A stretch of 25,309 bases of DNA from Methanosarcinales archaeon (GCA_003661015.1 QMVI01000002.1:1-25309); one strand, 5' to 3'; shown: positions 7,833-16,864, counted from the first letter of the stretch. Translations and numbers: made by a program. The notes: generated by a model from the sequence alone, not told the origin.

Positions 7833-8867
7833 TTAATCACCAAGCACAGCTGGTTTCTTACCCAAAAAATCAGCAGCTGTGAATACTTTTCTCTTCAACC
7901 TCTCTGCACTCTCCCATACCACCCTCGTCCTCTCCCTGAATCTTGGCTCTCGAGGTAGATGGTGGTCGTAGATTATTACGTCTGTTTCAGTCTCGTTTAT
8001 TATTCTGAGCATGTTCTCAATGGTTCTTCTAAAGTTTATCAGATTCAATGTGTAGCCGAGCATGTAGGTCATGGGGCCATCCAGAATCAGAATCTGGGGA
8101 TTCTCTCTGATTATCCATTCAGCGTAATCTTCTATTACGGGTCCGTTGATGTCCGAGGTGTGAATGAGTTTTTCCCCTTCGAACTCAACCACGGTGGCGA
8201 AAACCCACCCAACTCTGGAAAACTCTATTCCATGAAAGAGGGGTCTGGTGAACCTTAACCTTGTTTTCCCCAGTCTGAATTCTCTTCCATCAGCAAATTT
8301 TACCTTGGTATCTTTAAACTCCATTTCAGGAATTCTTCGATACCTGCACCACTTTTTAGCCCTGTTAAAGAACCATTTCCTGCCATTTTCAAGCAATTCA
8401 GCCCTTCTCTCCTGATAGTCTGCAAAGTTTTTATGGGTTGAAATCTCCAATTCCTCTGTTGGGTCTTCAAACTTCTTTGGTTCTGGTTTTTTGAGTATTT
8501 CCCTCAAATCAATTTCCCCAAAAACTTTGCAGAGGTTTCCAAAGAACTTCTCAGCTCGCTTACGCTGTGAGTCGTTGATGTACTCGTTCGGATTCTTTGC
8601 AAATATCAGCTTACCCGCGTAGAGTTCTCTGTCAAAGTCTATGAAGTGGTCATAGTGGTAGTGGGAGATTATTACCACATCTGCGAACTTCGATTTTATT
8701 CTGGCTCTCGCTTCCTCGTACCAGCTAATTTTCTGAGAATCAGATGCTGGAAAGCCGGGATGCATTATAGCCACGCCAGGGTCTATTAGAATATTTGAAT
8801 CAGTTTTGACCAATGTGCAGGAGGACTTGGCACCCAGTGAATCGAACCAGACCAGCTCGAATTCCAT
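7833..8867 (-). CDS. UPF0282 metallo-beta-lactamase-fold hydrolase
   Basis: Predicted metal-dependent hydrolase of the archaeal UPF0282/COG2248 family; substrate unknown. VVIISHYHYDHF is the HxHxDH metal-binding motif of the metallo-beta-lactamase fold. FDSLGAKSSCTLVKTDSN and ILIDPGVAIMHPGFPASD form the family N-terminus. LIHTSDINGPVI and VIIYDHHLPREPRFR supply later metal ligands. Length 344 residues, a little longer than usual, with a charged insert near 105-160. ATG 8867 begins MEFELVWFDSLG, the family start; the longer frame to 8942 runs back into the upstream DHH gene and adds nothing conserved. TTTAAA at 8892-8897 lies about 27 bases upstream. TAA stop. Confidence 0.9.
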   Translation of the reverse strand: MEFELVWFDSLGAKSSCTLVKTDSNILIDPGVAIMHPGFPASDSQKISWYEEARARIKSKFADVVIISHYHYDHFIDFDRELYAGKLIFAKNPNEYINDSQRKRAEKFFGNLCKVFGEIDLREILKKPEPKKFEDPTEELEISTHKNFADYQERRAELLENGRKWFFNRAKKWCRYRRIPEMEFKDTKVKFADGREFRLGKTRLRFTRPLFHGIEFSRVGWVFATVVEFEGEKLIHTSDINGPVIEDYAEWIIRENPQILILDGPMTYMLGYTLNLINFRRTIENMLRIINETETDVIIYDHHLPREPRFRERTRVVWESAERLKRKVFTAADFLGKKPAVLGD

Positions 8868-8890
8868 AAAGAGTTTGAGCAATCGAAATG

Positions 8891-8898
8891 TTTTAAAG
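8891..8898 (-). promoter_or_regulatory. Putative TATA box of the UPF0282 gene
   Basis: TTTTAAAG, centred 27 bases before ATG 8867 and overlapping the stop codon of the upstream DHH gene. Suggests separate, leaderless transcription of the UPF0282 gene. Confidence 0.45.
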
Positions 8899-9846
8899 TT
8901 TTGTTGTGAGGTGTTCAGCAACTGTTTTGAGGCATATTTCAATCAGCTCATCAACATCCCCCTCTGCCTCAAGCCCTGCTGCAGCAGTATGCCCCCCTCC
9001 ACTGCCACCCAACTCTCTCCCAAGCGAACTCATGAGCTCGCCGAGGTTGAGACCGTTGGAGGTGAGTTCTCTCCTGCTCCTGATACTCAGTCTAACCACT
9101 CCATCATCGTCTGTACCCACAATTGCCAAGTCTGCCCCAAGACTTACAAGAGCAGAAGCTGCAGCATCTGTGTATTCCCTCAGTTTTGAACAGACCACCG
9201 TAAAGCCCATGATTCGGTGGATGCGCATCTGAGATGCAGACCTCAGTATCTCTGACCTCATTTCTGGGTCATCTGGTGTTGACGATATGATTCCCAGCAC
9301 TTTCCGATAGTTGATTCTCCCCGCACTGAGCATTCTGCCCAGATTGTAGAATGTCCGGCTTGTTGCATGTTTCAGATGCCCGGTATCTGTTATCACACCA
9401 GCCACAAGGGCGAGCGCATCTTTTTGCGTGAGTGGGCTTTTCCATCCTCTCAAAATCTTGAAAATGATTTCTGCGGTTGAGGTCTCCCTCTGGTTTATGA
9501 AGATCTCTGCTCCTTTTCTGAGCTCGGATGTTGCATGATGGTCTATCACCGCATAACTCTTGAGTGGGGGGTTATTGAGTTGAGCCGGGTTGGATGTATC
9601 AACAACCAGAATGTGGTCGTACTCACGAACGTCTGGGTCAATTATCACATCTATTTCGAGGTTCTTACACAGCGTCTTCCCAACTCTGTTTATGCATTCA
9701 GGAGCCCCAATATCCCCTCTGAATCTGTTTCTCAGAACAAACGCACTTCCAATCGCATCTGCATCAGCATTCTTATGACAAAGATAGAGAAGTCTCTTTC
9801 TCGAGGCGTTCTCGAGCCAGTGTTTCAGCATGTCATACACGTGCAT
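8893..9846 (-). CDS. DHH/DHHA1 family phosphoesterase (NrnA/RecJ-like)
   Basis: Metal-dependent phosphoesterase of the DHH superfamily; archaeal relatives act as oligoribonucleases, pAp phosphatases or single-strand exonucleases. Motif I is CHKNADADAIGSAF, motif II VVDTSNPAQL, motif III AVIDHHATSEL, followed by VAGVITDTGHLKHAT. The DHHA1 substrate-binding motif is GGSGGGHTAAAG near the C-terminus. About 317 residues, the size of NrnA-like rather than full RecJ proteins. ATG 9846 or 9849 are both possible; TTTAAA at 9871-9876 gives leaderless spacing. TAA stop. The exact substrate cannot be told from sequence. Confidence 0.9.
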   Translation of the reverse strand: MHVYDMLKHWLENASRKRLLYLCHKNADADAIGSAFVLRNRFRGDIGAPECINRVGKTLCKNLEIDVIIDPDVREYDHILVVDTSNPAQLNNPPLKSYAVIDHHATSELRKGAEIFINQRETSTAEIIFKILRGWKSPLTQKDALALVAGVITDTGHLKHATSRTFYNLGRMLSAGRINYRKVLGIISSTPDDPEMRSEILRSASQMRIHRIMGFTVVCSKLREYTDAAASALVSLGADLAIVGTDDDGVVRLSIRSRRELTSNGLNLGELMSSLGRELGGSGGGHTAAAGLEAEGDVDELIEICLKTVAEHLTTKL

Positions 9847-9870
9847 CATATGTTATTTGATGGAATGTGC

Positions 9871-9876
9871 TTTAAA
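9871..9876 (-). promoter_or_regulatory. Putative TATA box of the DHH phosphoesterase gene
   Basis: TTTAAA centred about 25-28 bases before the two possible ATG codons (9849/9846), embedded in the last codons of the upstream oxidoreductase gene. Confidence 0.4.
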
Positions 9877-10990
9877 CTTTATCCAACAGCAAAAACTTTC
9901 CCTGCATTATTGCCTTCATCTGGGTAGGAGTGAGCACTTTTATCATCAGGTTCAGGCGGAGATCTGACGACATCAGTCTATCACACATTTTCCGTATTTT
10001 GTAGGTTCTCTCGATTGCCATCATCATTTCCTTTCTCCACATCTTGTCATACCTGTGCAGGGGCTTCCCTTCGGACACGAATTCGACTCCACACCTGCCT
10101 GCAAGTTTTCCAGAGAGCATTGCAAGTGGTATTCCACTCCCGCTTGTTGATAGCACATGAGACGCAGAATCTCCTGCGAGCAACACATTCCCACTGCAGG
10201 TTTTTGGTGGCAGTCCAACCGGCACAGCTCCCCCACCGGTAGCGATTGGCTGACTTTTTGCGATTCTCTTCGAGGCGGGGGATTTGTTCTTGAACATTCT
10301 CAACTTTTTCCCAACATTGGTTGAAGGAGGTCTCACACCCACCCCTATGTTTGCCTTCCTTTCGCTATGGGGTATGATCCACCCATATCCTCCCGGAGAG
10401 AACTTAGAGCTGAAATACATCTCAAGCACATCCTCATCTATTTCTCCCCCCTCAACAACCTCAAGCCTACACGAAGAAATATCATTTTCATTGTAATCTT
10501 TCAGAAGTCCGGCCTCTCTTCCGACTTTGGAGTATGCACCATCCGCCCCAATCACAACATCTGCCCCAACCTCCTCCCTCTCCCCCCCTCTCCTGACAAC
10601 AACACCTTTCTTTGTGAGGGAGAGAAAGGTGGAGGATAACCATATCTCAGTACCTTGTGAGATTGCAACAGATGCGAGATGCTGATCAAATGCACGCCTG
10701 TCAACAACATCTCCATCCACTTCAAACTCTTTGGATGTTCCACTGGGTGCTATTATTCGCTGGGTGTTGATTGTGTTTATGACAACCTCATCTGGATACT
10801 TCAGCACGTCCTCGATGTTTGGTAGCAGAGGGAGTTCATGGGGTTTTGGAATAAAACCACCACACTTCAAAGGACTCCCAATTTCCTTCTTTTTCTCTAC
10901 CACGAGTACAGATGCACCCATACGTGAAGCTTCTATGGCAGCCGAGAGTCCCGCCACACCAGCACCGATTACGACAATCTCATACATCAT
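9872..10990 (-). CDS. Geranylgeranyl reductase-family FAD-dependent oxidoreductase
   Basis: Flavoprotein of the geranylgeranyl/digeranylgeranylglycerophospholipid reductase family, which saturates isoprenoid chains of archaeal membrane lipids or related prenyl compounds. YEIVVIGAGVAGLSAAIEA is the FAD-binding GxGxxG loop, with VVEKKKEIGSPLKCGG following. DVVIGADGAYSKVGR is the second FAD motif, GGYGWIIPHSERKANIG the prenyl-reductase signature (compare PxxYxWxFP), and VLLAGDSASHVLSTSGSGI the third FAD motif. About 372 residues. ATG 10990 chosen: TAAAAAA at 11012-11018 lies 25 bases upstream; GTG 11008 would add six residues. TAA stop. Family membership is firm; the precise prenyl substrate is not. 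Confidence 0.88.
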   Translation of the reverse strand: MMYEIVVIGAGVAGLSAAIEASRMGASVLVVEKKKEIGSPLKCGGFIPKPHELPLLPNIEDVLKYPDEVVINTINTQRIIAPSGTSKEFEVDGDVVDRRAFDQHLASVAISQGTEIWLSSTFLSLTKKGVVVRRGGEREEVGADVVIGADGAYSKVGREAGLLKDYNENDISSCRLEVVEGGEIDEDVLEMYFSSKFSPGGYGWIIPHSERKANIGVGVRPPSTNVGKKLRMFKNKSPASKRIAKSQPIATGGGAVPVGLPPKTCSGNVLLAGDSASHVLSTSGSGIPLAMLSGKLAGRCGVEFVSEGKPLHRYDKMWRKEMMMAIERTYKIRKMCDRLMSSDLRLNLMIKVLTPTQMKAIMQGKFLLLDKV

Positions 10991-11010
10991 TACCGATACG
11001 ATTCGCACAG

Positions 11011-11085
11011 CTAAAAAATCTATCTACTAAGTCTGCCTATTACTAAGTTCGCCTATTTATACAATGTTCCGCTAATTTATACAAT
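11011..11085. promoter_or_regulatory. Intergenic control region with tandem repeats, oxidoreductase side
   Basis: TAAAAAA at 11012-11018 is the likely TATA box for the minus-strand oxidoreductase. Directly behind it are two head-to-tail 16-base repeats, 11025-11040 and 11041-11056 (TACTAAGTCTGCCTAT and TACTAAGTTCGCCTAT, two mismatches). TTTATACAAT then occurs twice, at 11056-11065 and 11076-11085, start to start 20 bases. Repeats this close to a promoter may bind a regulator; none is identified. Confidence 0.45.
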
Positions 11086-11112
11086 TTATAATAATAAATA
11101 ATGTTTGATTAA

Positions 11113-11121
11113 TTATAAATA
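11113..11121 (+). promoter_or_regulatory. TATA box of the UPF0058 gene
   Basis: TTATAAATA at 11113-11121 is the best consensus archaeal TATA box in the window. A start about 25 bases downstream (near 11143) gives a short leader holding the GGAGG/AAGGAG Shine-Dalgarno before ATG 11179. Confidence 0.6.
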
Positions 11122-11178
11122 CTTCGAAACTCGACAATTGACTAAAGAAGGATGGTAGGCAGGGAGGAGGAAGGAGCT

Positions 11179-11433
11179 ATGCACAAAGATGAACTGATAT
11201 ACCTGCATTCTGTTTTGCTACAACTGAGAATATTTTTTGAGGAAATGGGGATTCAGGCGGATTTTGACAGATACGACGAGATGAACATAAGCCCAGTACA
11301 TATCCACCGAAGCAAGTCTGAACACAAGAGAGCAATTTTCTTGCTTGGCGAGGCACTTGCTGAAGCCATCACAAGCAAGAGTAATCTATATGAGCGCATG
11401 CACGAGATTGCAGAGTCTGTGTCAAGCAGGTGA
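11179..11433 (+). CDS. UPF0058 family protein
   Basis: Small archaeal protein of unknown function, 84 residues from ATG 11179. The start MHKDELIYLHSVLLQLRIFF matches the UPF0058 N-terminus. HIHRSKSEHKRAIFLLGEAL is the conserved central block, and the whole protein is predicted helical. GGAGG at 11166-11170 sits 8 bases before this ATG; ATG 11152 would add nine residues (MVGREEEGA) that are mostly Shine-Dalgarno-derived sequence. TGA stop three bases from the convergent smc end. No function is assigned. Confidence 0.88.
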   Translation: MHKDELIYLHSVLLQLRIFFEEMGIQADFDRYDEMNISPVHIHRSKSEHKRAIFLLGEALAEAITSKSNLYERMHEIAESVSSR

Positions 11434-11436
11434 TGT

Positions 11437-14400
11437 TTAGACTGTGATTCCGGTCACCACAGAAGTGCTTATCCCCTTTTCTTTACTCATGGATACGCCG
11501 ACAGTCCATTGAGATGCTTCTATCATGGGTTTTCTGAGAGATACCACAATGAACTGGGCATTCTTTGAAGACCTTTTGATGAGTTTTGCAACCTTCTCAA
11601 TATTCACACCATCAAGAAACATATCAACCTCATCGAAGACATAGAAAGGTGCAGTTTCATTTTCTTGGATTGCAAGGATGAAAGCAAGTGCTGTCAAACT
11701 CTTTTCTCCCCCGCTCATGGCTTCCAGCCTCTGAATTGGCTTGTTGAGCGGTCTCACCTGCATTGTGAGTCCCCCATCAAACGGGTCATCTTCGTTCTCA
11801 AGTACGAGTTTGCCACTACCGTCCGAGAGCTCTGAAAATATTCTCACAAAACTCTCGTTTATGCTGTTGAACACTCTCATGAACTCCTCAACCTTCATCT
11901 TTTCATAATGCTCTATCCTCTTTATCAGCTCCACTCTTTCTTTTTTGAGAACATCTCTTTTCTCTTTCACATCCTTCATCCTCTTTTGCACCATCTCATA
12001 TTCCTCAACCGCCTTCATATTCACCGGTTCAAGCTCCTCCATTTTTCTCTCTATGGATGCAATTTTTCTTTCAATGCTTTTCAGGGTTGGAACATCATCT
12101 ACAACTTCAATTCCCCCCTCTTCGATCTCGGACCTTATCTCAAGTATTTCCTCCTCAATGAGATGCTTTGATTGGGTAAGCATTCGTATTCTCTCCTCTT
12201 CCTCCTCGAGCTCATGCTGGGCATCGAGCAGTTTCGTTCTTTCGTTCTGCAGTACCTCGACCAGTGCATTTCTCTCCTCCCTTAGTCCCTCGACCTCTTT
12301 CTCCACCTCCTCCATCCTCCTCCTCCTTTCCTCCAGCTCTGACTCAATCTCTTCTATCTCCTTTTCAAGTTCTTTCTTTCTCAAAAACATCTCCCTCTTT
12401 GAGTCTACAATCTCTTTCAGTCTCTTTTTTGCACCCTCCACATATTTCAGCATGTAATCACGGTCAAGTTCGAGCCTCTTCTTCTTGTTCTCAGCCTCCT
12501 CCAGCCTCTCCCTTGTGTGGATGGTTCTTGCCTCAATCTCTCTGAGACTGTCCTCAATACTTCTCACTTCTGTGTCCATCAGTTCTCTCTCAACCTTTTC
12601 TATCTCTTCACCCAACTTCTTCAATCTCTTTCCATTCTCTTCTATCAGCAGGTCAATCTCCTCAAGTCTCTCCCCGATCTTCTTTCTCTCAGATGATATT
12701 CTGTCCAGTTCAGTTTCCAGACTGGAAATCTCGTTTTTGATTCTCTCCCTACGCATTTTTGCATCTTCCATTTTCATCTCTCTCTTTCTCACTTCAGCCT
12801 CAAGTTTCTCAACCAGATTCCTTGCATCTGCAAGCATCTTCTCTGTCTCATCCAGTTCAACCGATATGGATTCCCTTTTCCCTTCGAGTTCTGCCATCCT
12901 CTCACTCAACTCTTCCAGTTTCCTCCTCTCAACACTTCCAAATGACACTCTTCTGCTAACATGCCCTCCAGTTATCGCCCCCACTTTCTCTATGAGCTCC
13001 CCCTCGAGTGTGACGATTCTGTGCTTTCCAATGAGCTTTCTGGCATTGTCGAGCGTATCCACAACAACCGTATCTCCGAACACGTAGGAAAAAACTGGTG
13101 CAAACTTCGGCTCGAACTCGACCAGATTCATTGCATAATCTATGACTCCATCTCCTTTCACACCTTTGCCGAGGTCTTTTTTAAGGGCAGACATTTTGTT
13201 CAGTGGCAGAAATGTTACCCTCCCGAGCCTGTTCTTCTTGAGGTACTCGATACAGGCAGATGCATCATCGTCTGTATCAACGACCACACATTGCATTCTC
13301 CCTCCTGCAGCAACCTCAAGAGCAAGGGCATATTTCTCATTCACCTTCCCAAGCTGGGCAACTGTTCCGTATATTCCGTACAACTCCCTTCTTTCCTTCG
13401 CCTTCAGAATTTCATTCACAGCATCAGAATATCTTGCTTCCTCGAGTGCCTTTATTCTTGCTTCAGTTCGCCCGTATTCGAGATGTACATTTCTGAGTTC
13501 TCTCTCGACCTCTGAAAGCTCTCCTTCGAGTCTTGACCTTCTCACTTCAAGCTCGGTTATCTCATGCTTGACCTCTTGTATGTCTCTGTTTATTCTCTCG
13601 ACCTCTTTTTTGATCTCTGTTTCATCCTCCAATGTGATTGACTGAGCGTATTCTAACCTCTCTTTCAGCTGTTCCTCATAAATGCTCTTTCTTCTTGCAG
13701 AATCAATGAGTCTGTCTCTCTCGCCAAGCAGGTCAGTCATATCTGCTTTTAACCTCTCAGCTTCATTCTTCAGCCTGTTCAGTTCATCGAACTTTGAAGA
13801 GTACTCTTTGCTAACCTCCGAGAGCTTCTCCCTCAGTTCATCCCTTGTTTTGCACACCTCTTCGTATTCAATTTTCAGATGGAGGTACCTCTCATTCTCC
13901 TCATCTATTTCCTCCTCAACATTCTTTATTTTCTGCTTCATCTCAAAAATATCACTTTCAAGCTCTTTTTCTTCATTTGTGAGTCTCTCCACATTCTCCT
14001 CGATGTCTTCAATCGCAGATTTGTTTCTTTTCACTCTTGCCTTCAACTCTTCAATATCCATCTTTATAGAAATCTGTTCCTTCTCCCCCTTTTCAGATAT
14101 CGTCTCGTTCAATCTCTTGATTTTCTCATCGATCTCGTGATACTTCTCTCTTATGGACTCAACTTCCGATTTTATCTCCTTTTTCTTTTCATCCTCAATA
14201 AAAATCATAGAATTTACTTTTAAAAGTTCTTTTTCAAGACTTTTTAGCTTTGAAATTAGTATGTAGCTCTCGTATTTCTTTTTCTCTTGCTTCAATTCAC
14301 TGTATTTGAGGGCTTGCTCTCTCTCCTCTTTGAGTCTGGCAAGCCGAAGATTCAGCTCATCGAGTATGACATCCATTCTGTCTATTCTTTCCCTGACAAT

Positions 14401-14955
14401 GTCAAGCTCTACCATTGCTCTCTCTTTCTTCTCCTCGAACTCTGTGACTCCCGCTATCTCGTCCAGTATCTTCCTCCTCTCAACCGGACTCATGGAGACG
14501 ATGCGGGTAACATCGCCCTGCATAACGATGTTGTAGCCTTCTGGTTTTATTCCAATCTTTGAAAGCTGGGCATGGATGTCCGAGAGGTTAACACTTCTTC
14601 CGTTGAAGTAGAAGTAGCTGTAGTACCCGCTCTCAGTCCTTCTGACCTTCCTCTCGATCTCTATCTCATCTTGGTCGATGGGGAATTTTCTGTCTGAGTT
14701 GTCCAGCACAACCTTCACGCTTGCGAATTCGGGAACCTCCTTGCCATCTCTGTGTATCAAGTCTGTCAGTTTCTCTGCTCTGAGCACTCTCGATGAGGAA
14801 AGCCCAAAGCAGAATATGAGGGCATCGACGATATTCGATTTGCCACTTCCGTTTGGGCCTGTTATGACGGTGAAGCCCTTTTTGAACGGTATTTTCACCC
14901 TCCCTCTGAACGATTTGAAGTTATGAAGCTCAATCTCTTTTATGTACATACTCAT
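11437..14955 (-). CDS. smc: Chromosome segregation protein SMC
   Basis: ATPase that forms long antiparallel coiled coils and, with kleisin partners, organises and segregates the chromosome. 1172 residues, the usual size. Walker A is GPNGSGKSN (33-41). Coiled coil 1 runs from roughly 165 to 495. The flexible hinge is near 520-680 and includes ALALEVAAGGRMQCVVVD. Coiled coil 2 runs to about 1020. The ABC signature is MSGGEKSL at 1080-1087, and Walker B FYVFDEVD has D1108-E1109. ATG 14955 overlaps the TGA reached by reading the upstream argH through its TAG, giving ATGA. ATG 14949 is an alternative. TAA stop. No ScpA/ScpB is adjacent in the window. Confidence 0.97.
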   Translation of the reverse strand: MSMYIKEIELHNFKSFRGRVKIPFKKGFTVITGPNGSGKSNIVDALIFCFGLSSSRVLRAEKLTDLIHRDGKEVPEFASVKVVLDNSDRKFPIDQDEIEIERKVRRTESGYYSYFYFNGRSVNLSDIHAQLSKIGIKPEGYNIVMQGDVTRIVSMSPVERRKILDEIAGVTEFEEKKERAMVELDIVRERIDRMDVILDELNLRLARLKEEREQALKYSELKQEKKKYESYILISKLKSLEKELLKVNSMIFIEDEKKKEIKSEVESIREKYHEIDEKIKRLNETISEKGEKEQISIKMDIEELKARVKRNKSAIEDIEENVERLTNEEKELESDIFEMKQKIKNVEEEIDEENERYLHLKIEYEEVCKTRDELREKLSEVSKEYSSKFDELNRLKNEAERLKADMTDLLGERDRLIDSARRKSIYEEQLKERLEYAQSITLEDETEIKKEVERINRDIQEVKHEITELEVRRSRLEGELSEVERELRNVHLEYGRTEARIKALEEARYSDAVNEILKAKERRELYGIYGTVAQLGKVNEKYALALEVAAGGRMQCVVVDTDDDASACIEYLKKNRLGRVTFLPLNKMSALKKDLGKGVKGDGVIDYAMNLVEFEPKFAPVFSYVFGDTVVVDTLDNARKLIGKHRIVTLEGELIEKVGAITGGHVSRRVSFGSVERRKLEELSERMAELEGKRESISVELDETEKMLADARNLVEKLEAEVRKREMKMEDAKMRRERIKNEISSLETELDRISSERKKIGERLEEIDLLIEENGKRLKKLGEEIEKVERELMDTEVRSIEDSLREIEARTIHTRERLEEAENKKKRLELDRDYMLKYVEGAKKRLKEIVDSKREMFLRKKELEKEIEEIESELEERRRRMEEVEKEVEGLREERNALVEVLQNERTKLLDAQHELEEEEERIRMLTQSKHLIEEEILEIRSEIEEGGIEVVDDVPTLKSIERKIASIERKMEELEPVNMKAVEEYEMVQKRMKDVKEKRDVLKKERVELIKRIEHYEKMKVEEFMRVFNSINESFVRIFSELSDGSGKLVLENEDDPFDGGLTMQVRPLNKPIQRLEAMSGGEKSLTALAFILAIQENETAPFYVFDEVDMFLDGVNIEKVAKLIKRSSKNAQFIVVSLRKPMIEASQWTVGVSMSKEKGISTSVVTGITV

Positions 14956-16388
14956 CGCCCGCTCATTATTTCAGAGCACAGCTCTTCAAGCATCTACCTT
15001 GCATTTTTTATTTTGTTTTCAAGATTTTCAAGCATGAAACCATGTGTTTTCAGTCTCTTTCTTGCGCTCTTCAGAGGAGATGTGTCTCCTAGGTTTCTCC
15101 TCTCAATTGCGACCCTCGGATTCAATGCATCATCTATGTCCTTTTGTGTGATATTTGAGACTTCGATTCCCATCTCTTGTGCAACATCTCTTAACTCTTC
15201 CAGTGCTGGTTTTGTTATTCCTTTTCTTGCAAGCATACCCACAATTGCATGAGCGGTTCTGAACGAGATTCCCTCCACCCTCACGAGTGTGTCAGCAAGT
15301 TCTGTTGCACACAGAAATCCTTTTTCGACATGCTCTCTGAGTTGCTCAACGTTGAACTTCACTGTTCTGAACATTGCATTGCAAATATCCACAGATTCTC
15401 TTGTGATTTGAAGAGCCTTCAGGAGATGGGGGTTTATCTCTTGCAGATCACGGTTGTATGTGAGAGGGAGTGCTTTGAGTATCATTGCGATGGATGTCAT
15501 GGCTCCAAACACCGAACAACATCTTGAACGCATCACTTCTGCGACATCTGGATTCTTCTTCTGGGGCATGATCGATGAGGTTGAGGTGTATGCATCATCC
15601 AGCTCAACGAATTCGAACTCTTGTGTACTCCACAGTATCATTTCCTCTGCCATTCTTGACAGGTTGAGCATGAGTCCTAGGAGAACAGATACCACTTCAA
15701 GGACAAAGTCCCTCGAAGATACTGCATCCATGGTGTTTTCGATGGGACTGTCAAAACCGAGGAGTTTTGATGTCAGTTCTCTGTCGAGCTTGAATCCAGT
15801 TGATGACAATGCACCAGAGCCGAGCGGACATATATTCACTCTCTTCACAGAATCGAACAGCCTATCCCAGTCTCTTGAGAGGCTCTCTTCGTGTGCCATT
15901 AGGTGGTGTCCGAGAGTCGTTGGCTGGGCGTGTTGGAGGTGGGTGAAACCGGGCATTATTGTATCTAAGTACTCCTCTGCTCTATCAAGCAGAGTCCCCC
16001 TAAGCGAGAGCAACCCACTCATCACCAAAACCAGCTCTTCTCTTGTACTCATTCTGATGCATGTTGCAACTTCATCATTCCTCGAACGTGCTGTATGCAG
16101 TTTTCCACCAGTCTCTTCTCCCAGAAGCTCAATCACTTTCTTTTCTATGGCTTCATGCACATCTTCAGCCTGCGGGAGTGAATCGAATCCATCTTTTTCA
16201 ATTGTTTCAATAGCTTTCAGTATGGATGAACACTCTTCTCTTGATAGATATCCCATCTGATATAGCATTACCACATGTGCCTTATCTACCTCTATATCTG
16301 ATTTGAAGAGCCACCAGTCCCATTCCATCGATGATATGTATTTCAGAGCTTTTTCATCCATATCTCCGAGTCTCTTACTTCTGAACAT
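14952..16388 (-). CDS. argH: Argininosuccinate lyase, with one in-frame TAG near the C-terminus
   Basis: Last step of arginine synthesis: argininosuccinate to arginine plus fumarate. Family blocks: DVHEAIEKKVIELLG, TARSRNDEVATCIRM, PGFTHLQHAQPTTLGHHL and the fumarase-superfamily signature SSIMPQKKNPDVAE, with the catalytic Ser in that loop. FRSKRLGDMDEKALKY is the expected N-terminus, so ATG 16388 is preferred over 16400. Codon 465 (14994-14996) is TAG after ENKIKNAR; reading on gives MLEELCSEIMSGR and TGA at 14952-14954, 478 residues in all. The added residues continue the helix of the preceding segment, and the TGA forms an ATGA overlap with smc, typical of coupled operon genes. Ending at TAG (464 residues) cannot be excluded by length alone. 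Cotranscription with smc is likely. Confidence 0.9.
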
Positions 16389-16412
16389 CCTTTTTAACAT
16401 GCACGGTATAGG

Positions 16413-16420
16413 CTAAATAT
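16413..16420. promoter_or_regulatory. Shared TATA-like element, argH / DUF123
   Basis: CTAAATAT lies about 28 bases before argH ATG 16388 (minus) and about 26 before DUF123 ATG 16442 (plus). Neither gene shows a well-placed Shine-Dalgarno sequence, so both may be leaderless. Confidence 0.45.
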
Positions 16421-16441
16421 GTGTCGCTTGGTGTGGATTGG

Positions 16442-16864
16442 ATGTGGATGGACAGAATGAATAGAGCAGGAAAGAGAGTCTATACACTCACACTTTATTT
16501 GCGAGAGCCAGTGGACATCAGGGTCGGAGCTCTGGGTAGGATTGAGTTCTGCGAAGGATACTACTGCTATACTGGCTCTGCCCAAGGTGGTGTTGGGAGG
16601 ATTTTCAGACACCTCAAAAGAATAGGACAGAAAAATGATAATCCAAGATGGCACATCGATTATCTTCTCCCGTTTACCACCCTTTCCTCACTCATGGTAT
16701 CCTGCTTCCCAAAAGAATATGAATGTTTGATTGCCAGCCGGTTGGGGGAAGTGCTTTAGCCAGTTGTAGGCTTTGGCTCGACAGATTGTAAATGTGCATC
16801 ACATCTTCACTTTTCTGAGAAAGACCCACTGTATCATGTGATAACTTCACATATTAATAAATAA
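16442..16864 (+). CDS. DUF123/GIY-YIG domain protein (COG1833, Uri-type), with one in-frame TAG
   Basis: Small protein of the DUF123 family, related to GIY-YIG nucleases; activity is predicted, not established here. RVYTLTLYLREPVDI and GYYCYTGSAQGGVGRIFRHL match the GIY-YIG core (YxLxL, then YxYTGSA), and WHIDYLL is the following family motif. Codon 106 (16757-16759) is TAG after RLGEVL. The frame then reads PVVGFGSTDCKCASHLHF and ends at TAA 16862-16864, 140 residues in total. GFGSxDCxCxSHL is the conserved C-terminal signature of DUF123, so the part after TAG belongs to the same protein. ATG 16442 fits a leaderless start; GTG 16421 and ATG 16448 are alternatives. Ending at the TAG would remove the family's Cys/His motif. 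Confidence 0.92.

Noticed and set aside
10991..11178. tRNA, small RNA gene or CRISPR-like array in the longest intergenic gap
   Set aside because: No cloverleaf or GC-rich structured segment; the repeats are too few and too short, without spacers, and AT-rich promoter elements explain the composition.
12485..13087. 200-codon serine-rich frame on the plus strand
   Set aside because: It is the complement of the smc coding region; the serine/leucine runs mirror Glu/Lys-rich codons of the coiled coil.
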